A DNA stretch of 64,000 nucleotides from Gloeopeniophorella convolvens. Taxonomy: Eukaryota > Basidiomycota > Agaricomycetes > Russulales. A program made the position numbers and the translations under genes. The notes under the pieces are model-generated. The model saw nothing but the letters and a program-made list of their open reading frames with translations, was not told the origin of the DNA and did not search any database. The stretch lies in assembly GCA_022496205.1 (NCBI GenBank), contig WTXD01000032.1, forward strand, positions 248,001 to 312,000, read 5' to 3'. Positions 58,858 to 64,000 of this stretch are shown in pieces (the stretch's first letter is position 1; each line of letters opens with the position of its first letter).

Positions 58858-59001
58858 TGTACCTAGCACTGCAATAGCACTGTTAGTGTGTTCCCTCTCT
58901 GCTCCTGCACATTGCAGCTCATCTTCTATCTTCCCCTTTGTGACACTCTCCAAATCCTTCTGCTATCCTCTCTGCGTGCGCTCTGTAAGTGAATTCTGAC
59001 A
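58858..59001 (+). mobile_element. LTR of a Ty3-type retroelement, right part (family 1, copy A)
   Basis: Starts TGTACCTAGCACTGC and ends TTCTGACA. It matches the minus strand of about 62392-62242, including CAATAGCACTGTTAGTGTGTT and CCCTCTCTGCTCCTGCA. Similarity stops at the terminal TGACA in both copies, which fixes the LTR end. The inverted ends TGTCA and TGACA are typical of LTRs. Confidence 0.8.
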
Positions 59002-59782
59002 TTTGGACAGTCTCTTACACCCTCTGATCAGCTGTGACTCTAGTGTCTTACTTTAGAATCACTGCACCCCAGACCGCGCTCCTCTCAGACCGTGCTTATC
59101 CCCAGGTGCTGATTCGTCCCTCATCCTATTCTGATCTTGACACTCCCCCTCATGGACTGCCAACCCTACTTGACTATAGCACTCCTACTTGTGGACTGTC
59201 ACCTGAACTCTAGTATCCACCCCTTATCTCTACTCCTCATCCTCCACCCACATCAGCAAAAGTCTGGAACGATGGCCGGTCCTTTCGGGGGTTTCCAAAA
59301 CGGTCTGACGGTGGACCGGGCCTATACTGCCATATAGGGTCATGGGGCAATTGGGCACCAGCATGGCTCTGGACATCTGGATTTGCCAGCCCCATTGGAT
59401 TAAGGATGGGCCTTTGCAATATTGAGCATGCATATGGTGCCAATTGACAATGACCCACCTAAGTAAGATTGAGATTGACAACCTTTGTGGTATATAAGAT
59501 GAACCTTGTAGCAAATTATAATTGGTGTTGTGTGGGGATCAGTTGCACTAGAGCATTAGAGGAGTGTATTTTGATAGTATTGATAGGCACCTAAGTAGAC
59601 TGCATGAACATACAGATCATCACTATGAACGTCCATATCGTTGTCGTCACCCTCATCACTATCACCCTTGACACCATCATTACTGCCTTCACTCTCTCCT
59701 ACCCCCTTGCGCTCACCTTCATCTGAGTCTAGGTCTGCTCCTTCACTCTTCATCTGCAAGCTCATCATTAGCAGCACTGTTT
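59002..59782. other. Unassigned transposon-cluster sequence with an acidic coding remnant
   Basis: No complete gene. On the minus strand at 59556-59782 a frame codes for a strongly acidic stretch (DSDEGERKGVGESEG, GDSDEGDDNDMDVHSDD) followed by LYVHAVYLGAYQYYQ. It runs into the solo LTR at 59783, which interrupts it. It may be the end of a transposase or transposon accessory gene; no family is recognised. A TATA-like TATATAAG lies near 59494. Confidence 0.35.
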
Positions 59783-60262
59783 TGTTGAAGCGCAGCAGAG
59801 GGTGGAGTGACAACTGAAGGACACAGAGTGACGCTCAGTCAGAGAAGGTCAAAAGACTTGATTACAACAATACCTGAAGGACACAGAGTGACGCTGTAAG
59901 GTAGTGTAAGTATAAGAAAGTAGGAAGGAGCGTAAGTGTACTTGCCTCAGTCAGAGAAGGTCAAAAGACTGAGGCTACAAAGGTGAAGAAAGAGGTCCTT
60001 ATATACTGTAAGGAACGACAGATAGCATGTGATAAACACTGCTTAGAAAGCCTAGGAGACCCACATGAAACGGAGTAAGAGTGGGTACCGGAGTACAGGG
60101 TGGGTCATGGAATGCCCTAGAATAGTCTGGAACATGGAAACGAATGTGGGGCTGAACACAGCCTTAAGTCTAGAACATTATGTACACAAGATAAGATAGT
60201 CCTTGATCATTAGGTCCATATCTAATCTAATCAGAGCCGCCAGGACACTGTCCGTCTCAACA
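59783..60262 (+). mobile_element. Solo LTR, family 2, copy 1, with perfect TGTTT target duplication
   Basis: 480 bases from TGTTGAAGCGCAGCAG to CCGTCTCAACA, with inverted ends TGTTGA and TCAACA. The 5-base sequence TGTTT is at 59778-59782 and again at 60263-60267. The reverse complement matches 62721-63246. Inside are a TATATACT near 60001 and two tandem direct repeats (CTGAAGGACACAGAGTGACGC near 59813 and 59873; CAGTCAGAGAAGGTCAAAAG near 59835 and 59949). No internal coding region is present, so it arose by LTR-LTR recombination. Confidence 0.85.
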
Positions 60263-60267
60263 TGTTT

Positions 60268-61490
60268 GGCCGGAAGTGTGGAGGAGTGTCGGTGCGTCGG
60301 CACATGCATTCAAGGGGGGCATGCTGTGTGCACAGTAGCAGGGCAACAGCGGCAGTGTGCACTAGGATGCAGCTGCTGCTGCTCGAGTTCATATGGGAGA
60401 TGGGGCTGCTGCCTCCCTCCGGGTCAATATAGCCATGCTCATCAAAGCACAGTGGCATAAAATTGGGGGAATGATGCTGCGCCTGTTAGGGCGTGGTGAT
60501 GACTTGGGGCTGTGCATGTTGCCGCCTGCAGCTGCTGAGGTGGTATCACGTGCACTAGGGCATGGCAGCGGGGCTGGCGGGTCAGCGCCACCCATGGTTG
60601 AGGGAGTAGGGCCGCGTTCAGGCGAGCACAGCATTGTCGTTGTGGAGTGCGCATCAACATGCTCTGCCGAGGCCCCGCTGCACGGTACGATCCACGATGT
60701 GGCAGTGGCGGGGCACACATTTGCACGCCAGTTCCTGTCCACACTGGTGCAAGAAGTCGGCAGCATGAGGGCAGTGGCGATGATGGGGTTGCAGCATCAC
60801 AATAGGTCGATGTGGTCGTTTCCACCAGCACGAATGCGCTATCATGGTGCAGTGCATGTTGGCGCATAGGGAGCGCCATGCACATGGAGGTAACGGCCAG
60901 GGCGCGAGCGCAACACAAAGATGCGCATGTGTCAAAGTTGGGTGAGTCGCACTCTGTTGAACATGGCAGCGCGATGAGGTATACATTAGTGGCCTCGTTT
61001 GGAATGGTGATGCTGCGCATGACATGAGGCAGTGGTGGGGGGCTCGAATGTGGCTTGAGGGAGTGCGCATGCAAGTCAGAGGTGCTGCATACGCCATGCC
61101 ATGACAGCGGAAGTGGTGAGCAGTGCACGAGATGCACGAGCGTGTGAGCACAGCATCCGCTGCGGTGCTCGTGATGGCAAAAAAATGCATGCAGCTGCAG
61201 CATGCATATAAATGCAGATGGTGAGATGAAGTGCATGACGAGTGGGGGCGCAAAGATGAGTGCATTGGAGGTGGTGGCAGGCAGAGGACAGGAGGTACTC
61301 GGATTAACTTACCTTCATAATTCTGCCAAGTCGAGCCCAGTGGCCAAGCACAACAATCAAGTAGCGCATAAAGAGGGAAGCTCTAAATCACAGTATGGTA
61401 TAGTGGGAAGTAGTGCTGAGGTTCTTGCAGGTGTGAGCATGATGTTTGATTCAATGCAATGCAATTCCTTTTTTGGGTTCCATGACGAGA
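60268..61490 (-). mobile_element. Diverged inverted copy of the DNA transposon (partial)
   Basis: Read on the minus strand this stretch follows the left part of the element at 55678-58855. For example, TCATAATTCTGCCAAGTCGAGC and the pol III-like segment at 61310-61480 correspond to the reverse of 55960-56000 and 55822-55910. GCACTCATCTTTGCG with CACTCGTCAT near 61230-61260 corresponds to 56200-56230. Similarity is patchy, so the copy is old. Its outer end and its other half could not be fixed. Long frames on both strands here are His/Cys/Thr-rich and not treated as genes. Confidence 0.5.
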
Positions 61491-62241
61491 TTATGGTAGG
61501 GACCAGCATGGATACAGTTGATCTGGTTGACCATCTGCGGATGAATGAAAGGGTGGTTGTGGATACGGATACGGATAATTCCCATGGTTCATGGGTCGGA
61601 TGATGGATTCTGTGGATTGCTAGCCTACCGATTCTTACTGGTGCCCAACTCACCGCTGTGTACTACCCAGTCTCTCCTACTGTCTTTTGCCTGCACGCAC
61701 ATTCATGGCACGCTCTCTCACCATACAAACACTTCACTCACACTAATTGGATGTGCAACACTGGGCCCAGATCCCTCATTTCTTCTGCTGCCTCACACTC
61801 TCGACACCCACAAGATCCCGACTCTGATCTCCACCCCTGCTGCCACTGTCTCTACCCATCTCTACTACTAGCTGTGAAAGGAGGATGAATAGCAATTGTA
61901 TGGCTGAAGTGTGGGTCTATGGAGATCCAGATGTTATAGGTGTGTCTCTGTTGTTGACCAGCTGCCTCGGACACCTCTGCTTTGCCTCTGCTTATCGAGC
62001 CCTCAGATTCTGCTTGAAATTTGTATGTGTGGGAATCTGCTGTAGCACAAAATCATCTTGACATATCCACGTCACCCAAGTACTTGTAGCACCCAGTCCA
62101 ACTTCAATATCCACCATACACTCCCATTGCGCACTATGCAGCCCTCACTCTTTCGAGCTCAGGGGGCTCTCAGGTCTCGGGGTAGTACACCAATACTCTC
62201 ATACATAGATGATTGCATTGCCATGTTCTTGAATTGAGTTG
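61491..62241. other. Unassigned spacer in the transposon cluster
   Basis: About 750 bases of mixed composition, CT-rich at 61620-61880. No gene, RNA or terminal repeat was recognised. It borders the 3' end of the family 1 LTR at 62242. Confidence 0.35.
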
Positions 62242-63424
62242 TGTCAGGACTCACTCGCGGAGTGCGCACAGAGAGGATAGCAGAGTTTGGAGAGCGTCGA
62301 GGGGGATAGACAGAAGATGAGCTGTGATATGCAGGAGCAGAGAGGGAACACACTAACAGTGCTATTGCAGTGCTAGGTACAGAGGAGAGTGCCACAGATG
62401 GACAGTCTGAGGACCACTGGGCGATACATGGGGGTCTTATATACTACTGGAGACCCCTTAGACGAATCTGGTTTAATTACTGATGGGGATTCCAGAGGGG
62501 ATTCCCCATAACCTCTCCTCTCTGATGTGCTTCTTAGATTCCATCGCAAAGTGGGGCTTGAGGCCCCATGGAGTTCTTGATGATTAGAGTCCCAAAGAGG
62601 ACACGTGAAGTGTTTCACCTTGATTAAGGTTCTGGTTACTTTGGGACAAGTAATATGGCCATTCTGAGAGATCTCTAGTCCGGGATCTTGGGGGTATTCC
62701 AGGGTTAATTGGCCATTAGGTGTTGAGACGGACAGGACTCAGGACAGGAAGGACGTCTCTGATTAGATTAGATAAGGGACTCGGTGATCTGCGAGCTATC
62801 TGATCTACAATGTATATGACATCATTTTGTTCTAGCCCCTAAGGCTGTACCTACTTTCGTTCCTGTTCTAGATTCTTCCGGGCTCTTCCATGACCCACAT
62901 GCAGTTCCGGGTTGACCCACCTGCAGTTCCGGTCGACCCACTTTAGTTCCACTTTCACATGGGTCTCTGGTTATCACATGTTGCTGTTGTTTATCACATG
63001 CAAACCACACTCCTTTTGTGTATATAAAGGACATTGTTTTCGCCCTTGTAGCCTCAGTCTGTTGACTTCACTGACTGAGGCAAGTACTTTACTTCCGGAA
63101 CTTCTGGACTTGCACTTACCTAGTTACTTTAGCTTTGCTCTTGCTTGCCTAGGTATTGCGCCAATGACATTTAGTCTGTTGACTTCACTGACTGAGCTTT
63201 GCTCTTGCTTGCCTAGTTGGCACCCTGTTTCTGCTGCGCTTCAACATTAGGAAGTAGGGCGAGGAATGGAGGTTAAGGGTCACGTGATGCATTTCGACTT
63301 GTAGTCGCCATGTGAGTGGTACGCGTCGCATTGTGAGTGACGCGTAAGGTGTTTACCGGTAGGGCTAGGTTCACTCTAATGTTCTGAGCAATTCGACCTC
63401 CTTAAAGCTCTAGTGTTCGTGACA
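62242..63424 (-). mobile_element. 3' LTR of the Ty3/Gypsy element (family 1, copy B), interrupted by a solo LTR
   Basis: On the minus strand it runs from TGTCACGAACACTAG (63424) to GAGTCCTGACA (62242). Removing the nested insert 62721-63246 and one 5-base duplication leaves 652 bases, close to the 641 of copy A. A TATA box (TATATAAG) lies near 62437-62444. The polypurine tract AAAGAGGGGATAA directly precedes it on the minus strand and the integrase gene lies upstream. It is therefore the 3' LTR of an element whose 5' part is beyond the window. Confidence 0.85.
62721..63246 (-). mobile_element. Solo LTR, family 2, copy 2, nested in the Ty3 LTR, with perfect TTAGG duplication
   Basis: 526 bases. 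On the plus strand it begins TGTTGAGACGG and ends GCGCTTCAACA. TTAGG lies at 62716-62720 and again at 63247-63251. Its minus strand matches the copy at 59783-60262. It contains a TATATA near 63019-63026 and a repeated AGGCAAGCAAGAGCAAAGCT unit. It inserted after the Ty3 element and is therefore younger. Confidence 0.88.
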
Positions 63425-64000
63425 TTATCCCCTCTTTATGATTGCGCTGCACCTGAAGCGCATTGATAAGTCTGTCATAAGCGAGTGATAGTGGTTGCGG
63501 CATAGAGGGGTGTCGTTGGTGGAATGAGTGAACAGTTTCCATAGCGTGTTTCATCTCTGAGTAAGGGACCCATGAATTTTCAGAGTCAGGGTAACCTTTC
63601 CACTTGACAAGGTACTGAACGCCTCGTCGGTTTCTGGTTGGTCGACTCTTGATAATTGTTTCAATCTCGTAGTGTCCTTCTTCATCGTCAATGATTTCCG
63701 GTGGAGGTGTCGAGTAGTTAGGTCCGTGAGCAGTGGTTTCTTTGTATGGGGAAATGAGCGAGTTGTGAAAGACAGGATGAATGTGCCAATGGTCAGGTAG
63801 TTTGAGTTTACTGGTTACTGCATAGGAGGTGATGACTTTGAATGGTCCGTAACGCTTAGGTGCTAATTTTGCCTTTGGATGTGTTGTATGAAGGTTCTTT
63901 GCTTCTAGCCAGACAAGATCTCCTTCTTTACACTTGTGTTCTGGTCCATTGGGTCTAGAGCGTTTCATGATTTCTGCAGCATTTTCTAAGCTTGCTTTAA
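63402..64000 (-). mobile_element. Ty3/Gypsy chromovirus pol, integrase C-terminus with chromodomain (partial)
   Basis: One open frame entering from the right edge. KCKEGDLVWLEAKNL and PKRYGPFKVITSYA with HPVFHNSLISPYKE form the GPY/F-type C-terminal integrase module. The chromodomain follows: YEIETIIKSRPTRNR, then YLVKWKGYPDSENSWVPY. Chromodomains of this kind steer integration in chromoviruses. The frame has no stop in the visible part and ends at TAA 63402-63404, which lies 22 bases inside the LTR. The rest of pol and gag are outside the window. Confidence 0.9.

Noticed and set aside
60389..61265. Frames of 264 and 203 codons on the minus strand
   Set aside because: They lie in the diverged transposon copy and reflect its TGCA-rich repeats; no protein motif.

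Overview
The window is nuclear DNA of a filamentous basidiomycete, most likely a wood-decay agaricomycete of polypore type. The grounds are dense, intron-rich genes with introns of about 45-65 bases, GC-rich coding sequence, short divergent promoters, two secreted copper radical oxidases, and basidiomycete versions of Spa2, CSC1, Dna2 and Cdc4. There is no bacterial, viral or plasmid backbone. The left edge cuts PEX1 and the right edge cuts a Ty3/Gypsy retroelement.

Bases 1-22,600 are a compact housekeeping block. In order it holds the end of PEX1 (peroxisome import), a Spa2/GIT polarisome scaffold (-), a steryl-ester lipase (+), two tandem paralogous short-chain dehydrogenases (-), a VHS-GAT trafficking adaptor (+), a C2H2 zinc-finger gene (+), UBA2 (SUMO activation, +), RAD17 (checkpoint clamp loader, +), 3-hydroxyanthranilate dioxygenase (NAD synthesis, +), and a low-complexity Asn/Ser/Gly/Tyr protein (-).

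Bases 22,600-27,370 are gene-poor. They hold short degenerate repeats, a GC-rich block with unusually few stop codons, and one probable gene remnant. At 27,376-28,552 lies the most unusual protein of the window: a predicted aerolysin-type pore-forming module joined to a three-repeat beta-prism-like C-terminus.

Bases 29,200-54,950 are a second gene block: a small hydrophilic hypothetical gene, a class I-like histone deacetylase, two copper radical oxidases in opposite orientation with UTP7 (ribosome biogenesis) between them, mitochondrial release factor 1, ULA1 (NEDD8 activation), DNA2 (replication and repair nuclease-helicase), a UBX protein of FAF2/Ubx2 type, the Cdc4-type myosin light chain, a Pba1-like proteasome assembly chaperone, and a CSC1-type mechanosensitive channel. 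Several neighbours share short divergent promoters (SPA2/lipase, mRF1/ULA1, DNA2/UBX, PBA1/CSC1). Both E1-type heterodimers (SUMO and NEDD8) contribute one subunit here.

Bases 55,000-64,000 are a nested transposon cluster whose layers can be read by comparing copies. One Ty3-type LTR (55,181-59,001) is split by a 3.18-kb DNA transposon with inverted ends. A second copy of that LTR (62,242-63,424, -) is split by a 526-bp solo LTR of another family, flanked by a perfect TTAGG duplication. A further copy of that solo LTR (59,783-60,262) has a perfect TGTTT duplication and sits beside a diverged inverted copy of the DNA transposon. The chromodomain integrase end of the Ty3 element runs off the right edge.
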